A stretch of DNA of 64,000 nt from Blautia luti (GTDB taxonomy: Bacteria > Bacillota > Clostridia > Lachnospirales > Lachnospiraceae). The first letter of the stretch is position 1, and each line of letters opens with the position of its first letter. The stretch spans positions 124,001-188,000 of the forward strand of contig NZ_JAAITI010000002.1 in NCBI RefSeq assembly GCF_013304735.1, written 5' to 3'. Shown here piece after piece: positions 49,885-59,068 of the stretch. Position numbers and translations under genes: made by a program. The notes under the pieces are model-generated. The model had not been told where the DNA came from, did not search any database, and saw nothing but the letters and a program-made list of their open reading frames with translations.

Positions 49885-50532
49885 CTACTTTTCCACATGC
49901 TCCTGCCTGTATTTACTCAGATTATAAGACAGTGTCATAAGACTTTCGGAAAGATGCACGTTCTCCACAATTACATCATCCGGTGTCTCCAGATCAAGAT
50001 GTGCAAAATTCCAGATTGCTTTGATTCCGTTCTCCACCAGAATATCTGCCATTTCTTTGGCTTTGTTCTTCGGAAGAGTGAGAATTGCAATCTCTACATT
50101 ATTTTCTCTCAGGAAAAACGGAAGTTCACTGAGCATCTGAATCTCAAGTCCGCGGACTGCAATACCCTCAAGCACAGGATTTACATCAAAAATTCCCACC
50201 AGCTTGAAGCCACGTTTCTCAAAGTCCACATAATTGGCAAGTGCCTGTCCCAGATTACCGGCACCTAAAATGATCATCGGATGAACGATGTCCAATCCGA
50301 GAATTTTACCAATTTCCGTATAAAGATAATGTACATTATAGCCATACCCCTGCTGCCCGAAACCGCCGAAATTATTGAGATCCTGACGAATCTGGGAAGC
50401 TGTGGTATGCATCTTCTTACTTAATTCATTGGAAGAAATACGCTCCACATTGTCTTCCATCAGCTCTCCTAAGTAGCGGTAATAGCGTGGCAGACGCTTA
50501 ATCACCGCTTTCGAGATTTGTTTTGTCTCCAC
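49885..50532 (-). CDS. rex: Redox-sensing repressor Rex
   Basis: A 215-residue repressor that binds DNA when NADH is low and releases it when NADH rises. It has an N-terminal winged helix (LSKKMHTTASQIRQDLNNFG near residue 38) and a Rossmann fold with IILGAGNLGQALANYV near 87. In related bacteria it controls fermentation and energy genes, for which nfnAB would be a logical target here. The start is GTG at 50532 after AAGGAGGAGAACTATC. A palindrome overlaps its own -35 box (50574-50595), which could mean self-control. Confidence 0.94.
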   Translation of the reverse strand: METKQISKAVIKRLPRYYRYLGELMEDNVERISSNELSKKMHTTASQIRQDLNNFGGFGQQGYGYNVHYLYTEIGKILGLDIVHPMIILGAGNLGQALANYVDFEKRGFKLVGIFDVNPVLEGIAVRGLEIQMLSELPFFLRENNVEIAILTLPKNKAKEMADILVENGIKAIWNFAHLDLETPDDVIVENVHLSESLMTLSYNLSKYRQEHVEK

Positions 50533-50564
50533 GATAGTTCTCCTCCTTACCTTACACTAGGTTA

Positions 50565-50593
50565 ATTATACCGAATTGACATTTTCCTGTCAA
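50565..50593 (-). promoter_or_regulatory. Sigma-A promoter of rex
   Basis: On the complement a perfect TTGACA (50588-50593), 17 bp, and a perfect TATAAT (50565-50570), 33-60 bp before the rex start. Confidence 0.85.
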
Positions 50594-50595
50594 TT
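50574..50595. promoter_or_regulatory. Perfect palindrome overlapping the rex -35 box
   Basis: AATTGACA (50574-50581), six bases, TGTCAATT (50588-50595). It is a perfect inverted repeat covering the -35 box and spacer of the rex promoter, so a protein bound here would block the promoter. It differs from the usual Rex site TTGTGAA-N4-TTCACAA, though it shares the outer TTG and CAA. Confidence 0.6.
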
Positions 50596-50652
50596 AAAGT
50601 TGTGAGTTCTGTACAAATTTCTTCATATTTTTTTAAAAAAATGATTTTTTCT

Positions 50653-50680
50653 TTGAAATCCTGGCGGTTTCCGTTATAAT
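50653..50680 (+). promoter_or_regulatory. Sigma-A promoter of the ABC-F gene
   Basis: TTGAAA (50653-50658), 16 bp, TATAAT (50675-50680), 67 bp before the ATG at 50747. Confidence 0.75.
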
Positions 50681-50746
50681 AGGTGGAGGATTTTCCCTGT
50701 TTTATGACCAGACAGAGACAATTCTTTATACAGGAGGACAGTTTTT

Positions 50747-52663
50747 ATGATTTTATCATGTCAGAATATATGCAAAGCCTTTGGCGAAAAAGTAATTTTA
50801 AATGACGCATCCTTCCACATTGAAGACCGGGAAAAAGCGGCCCTTATCGGATGCAATGGTGCAGGAAAAACAACCCTTCTTCGGATCATCATGCAGGAAA
50901 TTTCCGCTGACTCCGGCAATGTTGTTCTTGCACGTGACAAAAATATCGGCTATCTGGCCCAGTATCAGGACATTCACGGGCACCATACAATTTATGAAGA
51001 ACTTCTTACTACCAAGCAGCACATCATTGATATGGAACGCCGCATCCGTAATCTGGAGCAGGAAATGAACCATGTACAGGGCGAGGACCTGAACCGTCTG
51101 ATGGAGACTTACACCCGTCTTACCCATCAGTTTGAACTGGAAAACGGTTATGCCTACAAAAGTGAACTGACCGGTGTTTTAAAGGGTCTTGGTTTTACAG
51201 AAGAGGATTTTGACAAACAGATCGAGACGCTTTCCGGAGGGCAGAAAACCCGTGTTGCCCTTGGCAAGATGCTTCTCTCCAAACCGGATATCCTGCTTCT
51301 GGATGAGCCTACCAACCACCTGGATATGGAAAGTATCTCATGGCTGGAAACCTACCTTCTGAATTATCCGGGAGCTGTATTTATTGTCTCCCATGACCGT
51401 TATTTCCTTGATAAAGTTGTCACAAAGGTAGTGGAAATTGAGGCCGGACAGACCCGTGTCTACAGTGGAAACTACTCTGCTTATGCTCTTAAAAAAGCCC
51501 AGCTACGCGATGCCCAGTACAAGGCATACTTAAATCAGCAGAGAGACATCAAACATCAGGAAGCAGTCATTGCCAAACTGAAGTCCTTTAACAGAGAAAA
51601 ATCTATCAAACGTGCCGAAAGCCGTGAGAAGATGCTGGATCGTGTACAGCGTATCGAAAAACCTCTGGAAATTCAGGATCGTATGCGGATTTCCCTGGAA
51701 CCCCGTGTATTAAGTGGAAACGATGTCCTGCATGTGGAGGAACTCTCCAAGGCATTTCCGGGACAGACTCTGTTCTCCGATATTTCTTTTGATATCAAAC
51801 GTGGCGAACGTGTGGCACTGATCGGAAACAACGGAACCGGCAAAACTACCATGCTGAAAATTATCAATGGTCTTCTCGAAGCAGATGCCGGAAAATTTTC
51901 TCTTGGTTCCAAGGTGCAGATCGGTTATTATGACCAGGAACATCATGTTCTTCATATGGATAAGACTATTTTCCAGGAGATTTCCGATACGTATCCGACT
52001 CTTACAGAGACCGAAATCCGAAATATGCTTGCAGCATTTCTTTTTACCGGAGACGATGTATTTAAAGAAATCTCCGCACTTTCCGGTGGAGAACGAGGCC
52101 GTGTTTCCCTTGCCAAGCTGATGCTCTCCGAAGCCAATTTCCTGATTCTGGATGAGCCTACCAACCATCTGGATATCGCTTCCAAGGAAATCCTTGAAGA
52201 AGCACTGGTAAGTTACACCGGTACTGTCCTTTATGTCTCCCATGACCGTTATTTCATCAATCAGACCGCAACCAGGATCATGGAACTTACCAATCAGGCT
52301 GTGGTCAATTACATTGGCGATTATGATTACTATCTGGAGAAAAAAGAAGAACTGACCAGCGCCTATGCTCCGGGAATTGATTCTCCCGAGGCCCCTCAGG
52401 AAGAAAAAACGGTTTCCGAAAACAAACTTTCCTGGCAGCAGATGAAAGAAGAACAGGCGAAGAAACGAAAACGGGAAGCAGAACTGAAAAAAGTGGAAGC
52501 CCGCATTGAGGAACTGGAAACAAGAGATAAGGAAATTGACGATACCATGGTTCTCCCGGATGTCTGCACCAACGTGGCAGAATGTACCAAATTAAGCCGT
52601 GAAAAAGCTGCCATTTCGGAAGAACTGGAAGAACTTTATGAAAAATGGGAAGAGCTGGCCTGA
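50747..52663 (+). CDS. ABC-F family ATPase (ribosome-associated type)
   Basis: A 638-residue soluble protein with two ABC modules and no membrane domain. First module: Walker A GCNGAGKTTLLRI near residue 36, signature LSGGQKTRVALGKML, Walker B ILLLDEPTNHLD. Second module: GNNGTGKTTMLKI near 365, signature LSGGERGRVSLAKLM, Walker B FLILDEPTNHLD. Between them is the long linker expected for ABC-F; the C-terminus is a coiled coil (about 565-635). ABC-F proteins act on the ribosome exit site or give antibiotic protection; YdiF/Uup-like is my closest guess. The ATG at 50747 follows ACAGGAGGACAGTTTTT. Confidence 0.9.
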   Translation: MILSCQNICKAFGEKVILNDASFHIEDREKAALIGCNGAGKTTLLRIIMQEISADSGNVVLARDKNIGYLAQYQDIHGHHTIYEELLTTKQHIIDMERRIRNLEQEMNHVQGEDLNRLMETYTRLTHQFELENGYAYKSELTGVLKGLGFTEEDFDKQIETLSGGQKTRVALGKMLLSKPDILLLDEPTNHLDMESISWLETYLLNYPGAVFIVSHDRYFLDKVVTKVVEIEAGQTRVYSGNYSAYALKKAQLRDAQYKAYLNQQRDIKHQEAVIAKLKSFNREKSIKRAESREKMLDRVQRIEKPLEIQDRMRISLEPRVLSGNDVLHVEELSKAFPGQTLFSDISFDIKRGERVALIGNNGTGKTTMLKIINGLLEADAGKFSLGSKVQIGYYDQEHHVLHMDKTIFQEISDTYPTLTETEIRNMLAAFLFTGDDVFKEISALSGGERGRVSLAKLMLSEANFLILDEPTNHLDIASKEILEEALVSYTGTVLYVSHDRYFINQTATRIMELTNQAVVNYIGDYDYYLEKKEELTSAYAPGIDSPEAPQEEKTVSENKLSWQQMKEEQAKKRKREAELKKVEARIEELETRDKEIDDTMVLPDVCTNVAECTKLSREKAAISEELEELYEKWEELA

Positions 52664-52674
52664 CGGCCAGCTCT
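52651..52674 (+). terminator. Hairpin overlapping the ABC-F stop codon
   Basis: AGAGCTGGCC (52651-52660) pairs perfectly with GGCCAGCTCT (52665-52674) around the stop TGAC. Only GTTATAATC follows, so it may terminate or attenuate before yfhO rather than fully stop. Confidence 0.5.
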
Positions 52675-52701
52675 GTTATAATCATCCCGGAGGAGGAACC
52701 T

Positions 52702-55314
52702 GTGAAAAAGAAGCGCATTTATTTTTCTGCATTTGGTCTTACTTTTGCAGTTTTACTGATTTTATTTATCACCTGTGGCTATGCCCCTTTTGGCAACAAA
52801 TCACTGGCTGTGGATGATGCCAGCATTCAGTATCTGGATTTTTATGCTTATTTCAAGGATGTTCTGGCGCAGAAAAACAGCATTTTTTATACATTTGGAA
52901 AAACACTGGGAGGTACCAATATCGCTGTTTTCAGCTATTATCTTTCCTCCCCGTTTATGCTTCTGAGTGTCTTTTTTCCAAAAGAAAATCTCCATTCATT
53001 TTTTGACATCCTGGTACTGCTGAAATTATCTCTGGCTTCCATGACCTTCAGTATTTTTCTTGTAAACCGCTTCCGGAAATATCTGACAGAAAACACGGAA
53101 TCTGCAAGAACTTTTTTTGTTGTCCTTTTATCCTGCTGTTACGGTCTTTGCCAGTATACCATTGCCCAGAGCAGTAATATCATGTGGATTGACGGTGTCT
53201 ATCTTCTTCCGCTGATTCTTCTGGGAACCTATCAGATCATACATGGATCATCCATCTGGAAGCTTTCTGTCTGGGTGGCATTGTCGATTCTTTTTAACTG
53301 GTACAGCGGTGGTATCAACTGTGTATTTTCCGCCCTGTGGTTTCTTTTTGAACTTGCCTTATATTTTCTGGGATCATCAAGAAAATACAGCCATATTCCA
53401 CGAAAAGCCCTGGTCATGATATTCCGTTATGGCCTCTCTATGTTTCTGGGGCTTATGTGCAGCGCGGTTCTGTTTTTACCCACTGTACTTGCCATGGGAA
53501 ATTCCAACCGTGGTTCTCTGGACCTTGCAGCATTGAAGGATTTTTCTTTCGTCGGACAGCTTCCCACCATTCTGGAAAGTTACCACCTGGGCGCGCACAG
53601 TACTCCAAACAGTACTTCTCTGTTCTGTGGTACTCTGGTAATCCTGGCGGTTATTGCCCTTTTTCTTTCTTCTACGTTATCTGCACAGAAAAAAAGTATG
53701 CTGGCCTGTTTTCTTGCTGTCATAGCACTGATTTTTTACTGGAAACCTTTTTATATGGTATTTTCATTGTTCAAAACTGTGGAAAGTTACTGGTGCAGAT
53801 ATTCCTATGTGGGAATTGCCGCTCTGATCTTTCTGGCTGCCTGTTTTTATCTGATTTACTTGGATGACCATACCGCAGTTCTTCTTTCCAGAGGATGGAT
53901 CATTTTTTCGGTTCTTCTGTTTTTTCTGGATAATATTCACCCCGGTGAACATACATCAAAAATCTATCTGACCGTTTTTTACGCTGCAGTTACCTTGATT
54001 TCTGTGAGACTTTTTATGTACAGCCGGAATTTCAAATCATGGAAAAAAGCAGTTATCACTCTGCTTTGTACAGGAATCATCCTTTCAGAACTGGCAGTTA
54101 ACGCCAGCTTTCTGATGAATGATTACCATGCTGACGAAAACAGCCAGTACACCGCTTATTCTCTGGGTTCCCAGAAACAGATCGGCGAAATCAAGGAATC
54201 GGACAGTTCCATTTACCGGATTTCACAGACTTCCACAAAGATTCAGTACACTGACGGTGCAACTGCAAATTATAACGAAGCTCTGGCTTATAATTACCGT
54301 TCCATTTCCGGTTATACTTCCTCCCCGGACGATACGCAGAGAGAATTTCTGGAACGTATCGGTTACCGTGAAAACGGTCTGAATATGAACATTACCAACT
54401 CTCCTGTCATTGCTGCAGATGCTCTGCTGGGAGTAAAATATACCTTGTCTGCCTATCCCGTTAACGGACTGACAAAACTGGATTCTATAGAGGCGGAAAA
54501 CGGAAAGTCCGTATACTGTAACCCGTCTGCACTGCCGATGGCTTTTCTCTATCATGACAATTCGGAATCTATACAGACTCCGCAGACCGATGACCCGTTT
54601 GTATACCAGAATTATCTGTACAGCATTCTGTGCGGACATCCGGTTTCTCTGTATCGGCCGTTATCCTATACCTGTTCTTCCAAAGGAGATTCCGATTCCG
54701 GCACTGACCAGGTATACACCCTTTCTGTTCCAGAGGGAAATTACGCACTATATGGAAACATACCCTGGGATTCCCCTATGGAAAATGCTTCTTTAAATGT
54801 AAATGACTCCTATATCAGCCGTTATTCCTGGTGGCTCAGTCCCTCAGCTTTTTATATTCCAGCAGCTTCCGAAGCCGCTTATGCAAAAGTTTCCATCCAT
54901 TCAGACAATGGATATTTCATCCGGGATGGGGGCGAACAGTTTTACGCGCTGGATCTGGATGCCCTTGCCGCTGTTTCCAAGGAGATTTCAGGCAGAGCTG
55001 TGGAAGAGTTCCAGCTGGAAAACGGGCATGTTTCCGTTTCCTGTACTGCTGCTGATTCCAGCTCCCTGCTTTATCTATCCATCCCTTACGACAAAGGCTG
55101 GAAAATATACAGAAACGGCCAGCAGATTACTGCCGGCCTTCTGGATGACTGCATGTATTCTATTCCTCTGACAGAAGGGAAAAACCAGATCGAGCTTCGT
55201 TACATCTGCCCGGGAATCCGCGCCGGAATTCTTCTCTCTGTTTCCGGAATCCTGCTCACGCTGCTGATCTCCCTTTTTGAACACAAAAATCGGTTACAAA
55301 AAAATAAATTATAA
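52702..55314 (+). CDS. YfhO family membrane protein
   Basis: An 870-residue membrane protein of the YfhO family, thought to transfer sugars or other groups to lipid-linked polymers of the wall (for example lipoteichoic acid glycosylation in Bacillus and Listeria). After the N-terminal helix (FGLTFAVLLILFITCGYAPF) with DDASIQYLDFYAYFKDVL, where the acidic residue pair is conserved in the family, about a dozen helices follow to near residue 450; a large outer region (about 460-830) is followed by a last helix (AGILLSVSGILLTLLISLF). The start is GTG 52702 after GGAGGAGGAACCT; the frame is open to 52645. The stop overlaps the IMPase gene's stop by six bases. Confidence 0.85.
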   Translation: MKKKRIYFSAFGLTFAVLLILFITCGYAPFGNKSLAVDDASIQYLDFYAYFKDVLAQKNSIFYTFGKTLGGTNIAVFSYYLSSPFMLLSVFFPKENLHSFFDILVLLKLSLASMTFSIFLVNRFRKYLTENTESARTFFVVLLSCCYGLCQYTIAQSSNIMWIDGVYLLPLILLGTYQIIHGSSIWKLSVWVALSILFNWYSGGINCVFSALWFLFELALYFLGSSRKYSHIPRKALVMIFRYGLSMFLGLMCSAVLFLPTVLAMGNSNRGSLDLAALKDFSFVGQLPTILESYHLGAHSTPNSTSLFCGTLVILAVIALFLSSTLSAQKKSMLACFLAVIALIFYWKPFYMVFSLFKTVESYWCRYSYVGIAALIFLAACFYLIYLDDHTAVLLSRGWIIFSVLLFFLDNIHPGEHTSKIYLTVFYAAVTLISVRLFMYSRNFKSWKKAVITLLCTGIILSELAVNASFLMNDYHADENSQYTAYSLGSQKQIGEIKESDSSIYRISQTSTKIQYTDGATANYNEALAYNYRSISGYTSSPDDTQREFLERIGYRENGLNMNITNSPVIAADALLGVKYTLSAYPVNGLTKLDSIEAENGKSVYCNPSALPMAFLYHDNSESIQTPQTDDPFVYQNYLYSILCGHPVSLYRPLSYTCSSKGDSDSGTDQVYTLSVPEGNYALYGNIPWDSPMENASLNVNDSYISRYSWWLSPSAFYIPAASEAAYAKVSIHSDNGYFIRDGGEQFYALDLDALAAVSKEISGRAVEEFQLENGHVSVSCTAADSSSLLYLSIPYDKGWKIYRNGQQITAGLLDDCMYSIPLTEGKNQIELRYICPGIRAGILLSVSGILLTLLISLFEHKNRLQKNKL

Positions 55315-56082
55315 TTCTTTTAGAAGAATTTCCGCAAACTGCGGCGCACAGGCGAGGATGTCCTCATTTTTCAGATAGGACGGTTCCTCGCCTTTCCAGT
55401 TCTTCACAATACCGCCTGCTTCACGAAGAATAATGGTTCCCGCAGAATAATCCCAGGGTTTCAGGTCACGTTCAATATATCCATGCTCCCTTCCACAGGC
55501 AACATAACACATATCGAGTTCTGCAGATCCGGTACGACGGAAATCCGCACATTTCATAAAGATGTGATAAAAAATCGGAAAAAGATTTTTTGCTTCTTCT
55601 TTTGTGTAAGGAGTGGAGCCATAGGAAATTACCGCATCCCCAAAATCTTCGGTATCGGATACATGGATTCTCTTTCCATTGAGATAAGCGCCCTCTCCCT
55701 TGGCTCCGTGGAACAGTTCATCGGAAAACGGATTGTATACAATACCGAAAACAATCTCACCGTTTTCATAAAGTCCCAATGCAACTGCGCTCATATGAAA
55801 ATCCAGAATAAGATTTGTAGTACCGTCAATAGGATCCAGAATCCAGTAAGTTTTTTCTCTGGAAAGTCCCAGGTTTTCTTTTTCTTCCGCGATCAGGGAA
55901 ATCTCCGGAAATGCTTTTCCAAGTTCCTCTTTCAGAAAGTTCTGCACGGCCAGATCCACATTTGTCACATAGTTAGCAGCTCCCTTTACCATTACTTCTT
56001 CGTTATTCATCTCTTTTAAAATCAGTTCTTTTGTCTGTTTTACAAGAGCAATTACTTTTTTCTGTTCTTCTGCTGAAATCAT
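55309..56082 (-). CDS. Inositol monophosphatase family protein
   Basis: A 257-residue Mg-dependent phosphatase of the FIG superfamily. The metal motif is ILDPIDGTTNLILDFH near residue 84, preceded by EEKEN and followed by WDYSAGTIILREAGG near 214, which carries the second motif (WD-x-A-A-G in typical members). It may hydrolyse inositol phosphate, PAP or other sugar phosphates; the substrate cannot be told. ATG 56082 follows AAAGGGGAAAAATC. It converges with the YfhO gene and shares six bases with it, with no terminator visible between. Confidence 0.88.
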   Translation of the reverse strand: MISAEEQKKVIALVKQTKELILKEMNNEEVMVKGAANYVTNVDLAVQNFLKEELGKAFPEISLIAEEKENLGLSREKTYWILDPIDGTTNLILDFHMSAVALGLYENGEIVFGIVYNPFSDELFHGAKGEGAYLNGKRIHVSDTEDFGDAVISYGSTPYTKEEAKNLFPIFYHIFMKCADFRRTGSAELDMCYVACGREHGYIERDLKPWDYSAGTIILREAGGIVKNWKGEEPSYLKNEDILACAPQFAEILLKEL

Positions 56083-56102
56083 GATTTTTCCCCTTTTCTT
56101 TA

Positions 56103-56972
56103 TTATGAAAGTAACATACCTAGATGCGCTTCAAAGCATACCCCGTCATTACGGTCTGTTCCTTCTGATACTGCGTCTCTGATTGATGTGGAAATAAACT
56201 CCACCGCCATATGTGCACAGGTTTCCATAGAATATCCTTTCACCAGCCCGGCACTGAGCACTGACGCAAAAAGATCTCCGGTTCCGGAATAACTTCCACC
56301 GGATTTTTCGGCAAATACCCAGGAGACCTTCTCTTTTTCCAGGACAAGATTTCCCATTTTCGGTGTCTGGCTGTTTTCTCGGTAACTCACACCTGTAATC
56401 ACCACTGCGGAAAGAGAAAATTCAAGAACAAGGCGCTGTCCGATCTCCTGGATTTTCTCCAGCCTTTCTGCCTCCGGCATAGTTTCCAGAACTTTCCATT
56501 TTTTCTCCATTTCTTCTTTTCCGTAAAGGAGCAGCAATGCCTCTGTAAGGTTTGGGGTAATTACATAGGAACGGCTGACCAGTTCGCGGAAACGGCTTCG
56601 AAGTCCCTCTGTATAAATCGGGTAGACTTCCCCGTCATCGCCCATTACCGGATCAGTAAGAATCAATGTCTCCTCACCGGCAAACAGATCCATAAATTTC
56701 AGGATCTTATCTGCCTGCTTTTCATCCGAGAGAAAACCTGTATAAATTCCATCCGGGATAAATCCCCGCTTTTTCCACTGTTCCATATATGGCGTCATCT
56801 GCCGAGTAAGATCCTCGCAGAAATAAGTTTCATATCCTGTCTGATTACTTAAAACAGCGGTAGGAAACGGGCATGCCTGCACTCCCATCACGGAGATTAC
56901 TGGAATGGCTGCTGTCAGCGAGCATTTTCCCAGTCCGGAAAGATCATTGATCACGGCTATTTTCTTCATCAT
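56103..56972 (-). CDS. Pyridoxamine kinase (PdxK/PdxY family)
   Basis: A 289-residue ribokinase-fold kinase that phosphorylates pyridoxine, pyridoxal or pyridoxamine to the PLP vitamer pool. It has the pyridoxal-kinase start VINDLSGLGKCSLTAAIPV, ITDPVMGDDG-like block (LTDPVMGDDGEVYPIY near residue 105), TPNLTEALLL near 138 and catalytic SYSGTGDLFASVL near 231, whose Asp is the base. It lies divergently from the MocR-like regulator at 57062 with 89 bp between. ATG 56972 follows GGAGAATT. It is 20 bp upstream of the inositol-phosphatase gene in the same direction. Confidence 0.9.
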   Translation of the reverse strand: MMKKIAVINDLSGLGKCSLTAAIPVISVMGVQACPFPTAVLSNQTGYETYFCEDLTRQMTPYMEQWKKRGFIPDGIYTGFLSDEKQADKILKFMDLFAGEETLILTDPVMGDDGEVYPIYTEGLRSRFRELVSRSYVITPNLTEALLLLYGKEEMEKKWKVLETMPEAERLEKIQEIGQRLVLEFSLSAVVITGVSYRENSQTPKMGNLVLEKEKVSWVFAEKSGGSYSGTGDLFASVLSAGLVKGYSMETCAHMAVEFISTSIRDAVSEGTDRNDGVCFEAHLGMLLS

Positions 56973-57003
56973 AATTCTCCAGTCTTGTGTTTTTTTCTGT
57001 ATT

Positions 57004-57033
57004 ATTATAGAATGAATTGTCAGGTTTACGCAA
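57004..57033 (-). promoter_or_regulatory. Candidate promoter of the pyridoxamine kinase
   Basis: On the complement TATAAT (57004-57009) with a weak TTGCGT (57028-57033) at 18 bp. It lies in the short divergent gap with the MocR gene, so the regulator may control it. Confidence 0.5.
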
Positions 57034-57061
57034 TCATTTTTGGAAGGAAATTACCATACCT

Positions 57062-58399
57062 ATGTTGAATATATCCGTAGAACACAAAAAAGAACACCTC
57101 TATCTGGAGGTTTATCATTATTACCGGAAGCTGATTCTGGAAAACCGTCTGCTCCCGGGCAGCAAGATGCCTTCACTCCGTAAATGTGCCCAGGAGCTGA
57201 AGCTGAGCCGTACCACCATCGAAAACGCATATCTTCAGCTTGCGGCAGATGGTTATATTATCGCCCGGGCACAGAGCGGTTATTACGTTACCGATATTGC
57301 AACCAAACAGCATCCTCCTGCTCCGGAAAAACATGCGGCAGACGTCCCTCCCTGTCTTTATGATTTCGCCTCCTCCGGCGTAGACCGGGAAAGTTTCCGC
57401 TTCGATCTCTGGCAGCGTTACATCAAAAGTGCACTCCGTCAGGGTGACCGTATGCTTTCCTACGGTGAACCCCAGGGGGAAAAAGATTTCCGGGAAGTTC
57501 TCGCCGATTATATCCGGGAACGCAGAAATGTGATCTGCTCTCCGGATGATATTGTTGTGGGCGCAGGCCTGCAGAGTCTTCTCCAGATTCTCTGCCCTCT
57601 GCTTCTGGAACAAAAAACCGTTTCTTTTCCCACCCCATCCTTTATTCAGGGAAGTACCATTTTTGAAGATTATGGATTTGATGTCCACTACAGGGATAAA
57701 AACTGTGATGTAATCTATGTTTCTCCTGCCCATATGACCAAATGGGGTGAAATCATGACTGTAAAACGCCGTCTGGAACTGATTCACCATGCACAGGCCA
57801 ACGGCCACCTGATCATTGAAGATGATTTTGAAAATGAATTCGTTTATCTGCAGAAACCAACACCATCTCTTTTCGGTCTTTCCGGAGGCGAAAACGTTGT
57901 ATACATCGGATCTTTTTCCAGACTTCTTCTTCCATCCATCCGTGTCAGCTTTATGGTACTTCCGCCCACCCTCCGGGAACGGTACCAAAAAAAAGCAGAC
58001 TTTTACAACCAGACTGCTTCCAAGGCAGAACAGATTGCTCTCTGCCAGTTTATCCGTGACGGCCACCTGGTTTCCCAGACAAGAAAACTCCGCCGTCTGT
58101 ATGCACAGAAACTGAAAGCCCTCTCCACTGCTGTCCGGGAAACCTTCGGTACAGACTGCCAGATCAAAACAGGGGCTGCCGGAACCAGTCTGGCTCTTAC
58201 CATTCCCTGCACAATTTCAGGCAGCGAACTGAAAAAAAAAGCACGTGAAAAAGGCCTCCGTCTGGAAATTCTGAAGGAAACCCCGGAAGATATCACACTG
58301 GTTCTTTCCTGTTCTTCCATTCCTGTAAAAGATTTCCTGCCTGCATGTCAGCTTCTGAAAAGTGTTGTGGAAAAAAACGCCTCCGCTGCCTGTTTTTAA
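57062..58399 (+). CDS. MocR/PdxR-like regulator with Arg at the PLP-lysine position
   Basis: A 445-residue fusion of a GntR-type winged helix (residues 1-75, SKMPSLRKCAQELKLSRTTI) and an aminotransferase fold (about 105-445), the MocR family. PdxR-type members bind PLP in the second domain and control vitamin B6 genes. Most PLP motifs are present (IIEDDFENEF for the pyridine N, VYIGSFSRLLLP, then SIRVSFMVLP), but the Schiff-base Lys of the usual GSFSK motif is Arg (codon AGA). The start is ATG 57062; upstream of it the frame is open from a TTG at 57017. It is divergent from the pyridoxamine kinase gene, its most likely target. See findings. Confidence 0.88.
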   Translation: MLNISVEHKKEHLYLEVYHYYRKLILENRLLPGSKMPSLRKCAQELKLSRTTIENAYLQLAADGYIIARAQSGYYVTDIATKQHPPAPEKHAADVPPCLYDFASSGVDRESFRFDLWQRYIKSALRQGDRMLSYGEPQGEKDFREVLADYIRERRNVICSPDDIVVGAGLQSLLQILCPLLLEQKTVSFPTPSFIQGSTIFEDYGFDVHYRDKNCDVIYVSPAHMTKWGEIMTVKRRLELIHHAQANGHLIIEDDFENEFVYLQKPTPSLFGLSGGENVVYIGSFSRLLLPSIRVSFMVLPPTLRERYQKKADFYNQTASKAEQIALCQFIRDGHLVSQTRKLRRLYAQKLKALSTAVRETFGTDCQIKTGAAGTSLALTIPCTISGSELKKKAREKGLRLEILKETPEDITLVLSCSSIPVKDFLPACQLLKSVVEKNASAACF

Positions 58400-58418
58400 C
58401 AGTTGCGGAGGCGTTTTT
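58376..58418. terminator. Bidirectional terminator between MocR and cbiC
   Basis: CGCCTCCGC (58378-58386) pairs with GCGGAGGCG (58405-58413) with T-runs on the outer side of both strands. The 5' arm lies inside the MocR gene and the 3' side is just after the cbiC stop at 58425 on the other strand. Confidence 0.85.
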
Positions 58419-58424
58419 ACATTC

Positions 58425-59066
58425 TTAATCTCTTCGGTTATCAATCATATAAAGCAGTGCATTTACAATACACGCCGCAATATTGCTTCCACCCTTTCGT
58501 CCTTTTGCCACAATATACGGAACATCTGCATGCATAATCAGTTCCTTTGACTGTACCACATTTACAAAGCCTACCGGTACGCCAATAATCAGTTCCGGAG
58601 AAAGTTTTCCATCCTCAATCAGTTCATAGAGACGAACCAGGGCAGTTGGTGCGTTTCCAATAGCAAAAATCAGCTTCTCATCCATCTCGGCAGCTTTATC
58701 CATACTGGCTGTAGCTCTTGTGGTTCCGTTTTTCTTTGCCAGAGCTGCCACATCCTCATCGGACATGAAACAATATGCCTCACCGCCGTAACGCGCAAGA
58801 GCACGTTTGTTGATGCCTGCTTTTGCCATCTGCGTATCTGTAACAATGCACGCACCATTTCGGATCGCTTCCATTGCCTTTTCTACCGCACCCTCAGAAA
58901 AACAGAGATTTTTTGCATAATCAAAATCCGCACTTGTATGAATACAGCGTTTTACAATCAGCTCTGTTCCCGGAATCAGAGGAGTGTCTCCCAATTCTTC
59001 GGTAATGATCTCAAAACTTCTTTTTTCGATCTCCATGGGTTTTACATTTTCAAGCTCAACTTTCAT
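58425..59066 (-). CDS. cbiC: Precorrin-8X methylmutase CbiC
   Basis: A 213-residue enzyme that moves a methyl group from C11 to C12 to give cobyrinate (precorrin-8 to hydrogenobyrinate step) in cobalamin synthesis. The catalytic His is in RCIHTSADFDYA near residue 46, and later IIGVPVGFVNVVQSKE near 160 matches the family. Its ATG at 59066 follows GGAGGACGAATAAAA and lies 2 bp after the cbiP stop. It is the last gene of the cobalamin operon here. Confidence 0.93.
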   Translation of the reverse strand: MKVELENVKPMEIEKRSFEIITEELGDTPLIPGTELIVKRCIHTSADFDYAKNLCFSEGAVEKAMEAIRNGACIVTDTQMAKAGINKRALARYGGEAYCFMSDEDVAALAKKNGTTRATASMDKAAEMDEKLIFAIGNAPTALVRLYELIEDGKLSPELIIGVPVGFVNVVQSKELIMHADVPYIVAKGRKGGSNIAACIVNALLYMIDNRRD

Positions 59067-59068
59067 TT

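Noticed and set aside
52664-52701. A second promoter (TATAAT at 52675-52680) before the YfhO gene
   Set aside because: The TATAAT-like bases follow the hairpin, but no -35 box stands at the right distance.
57173-58066. A 297-codon minus-strand frame antisense to the MocR gene
   Set aside because: Shadow of the regulator gene; no start signal and no recognisable domain.
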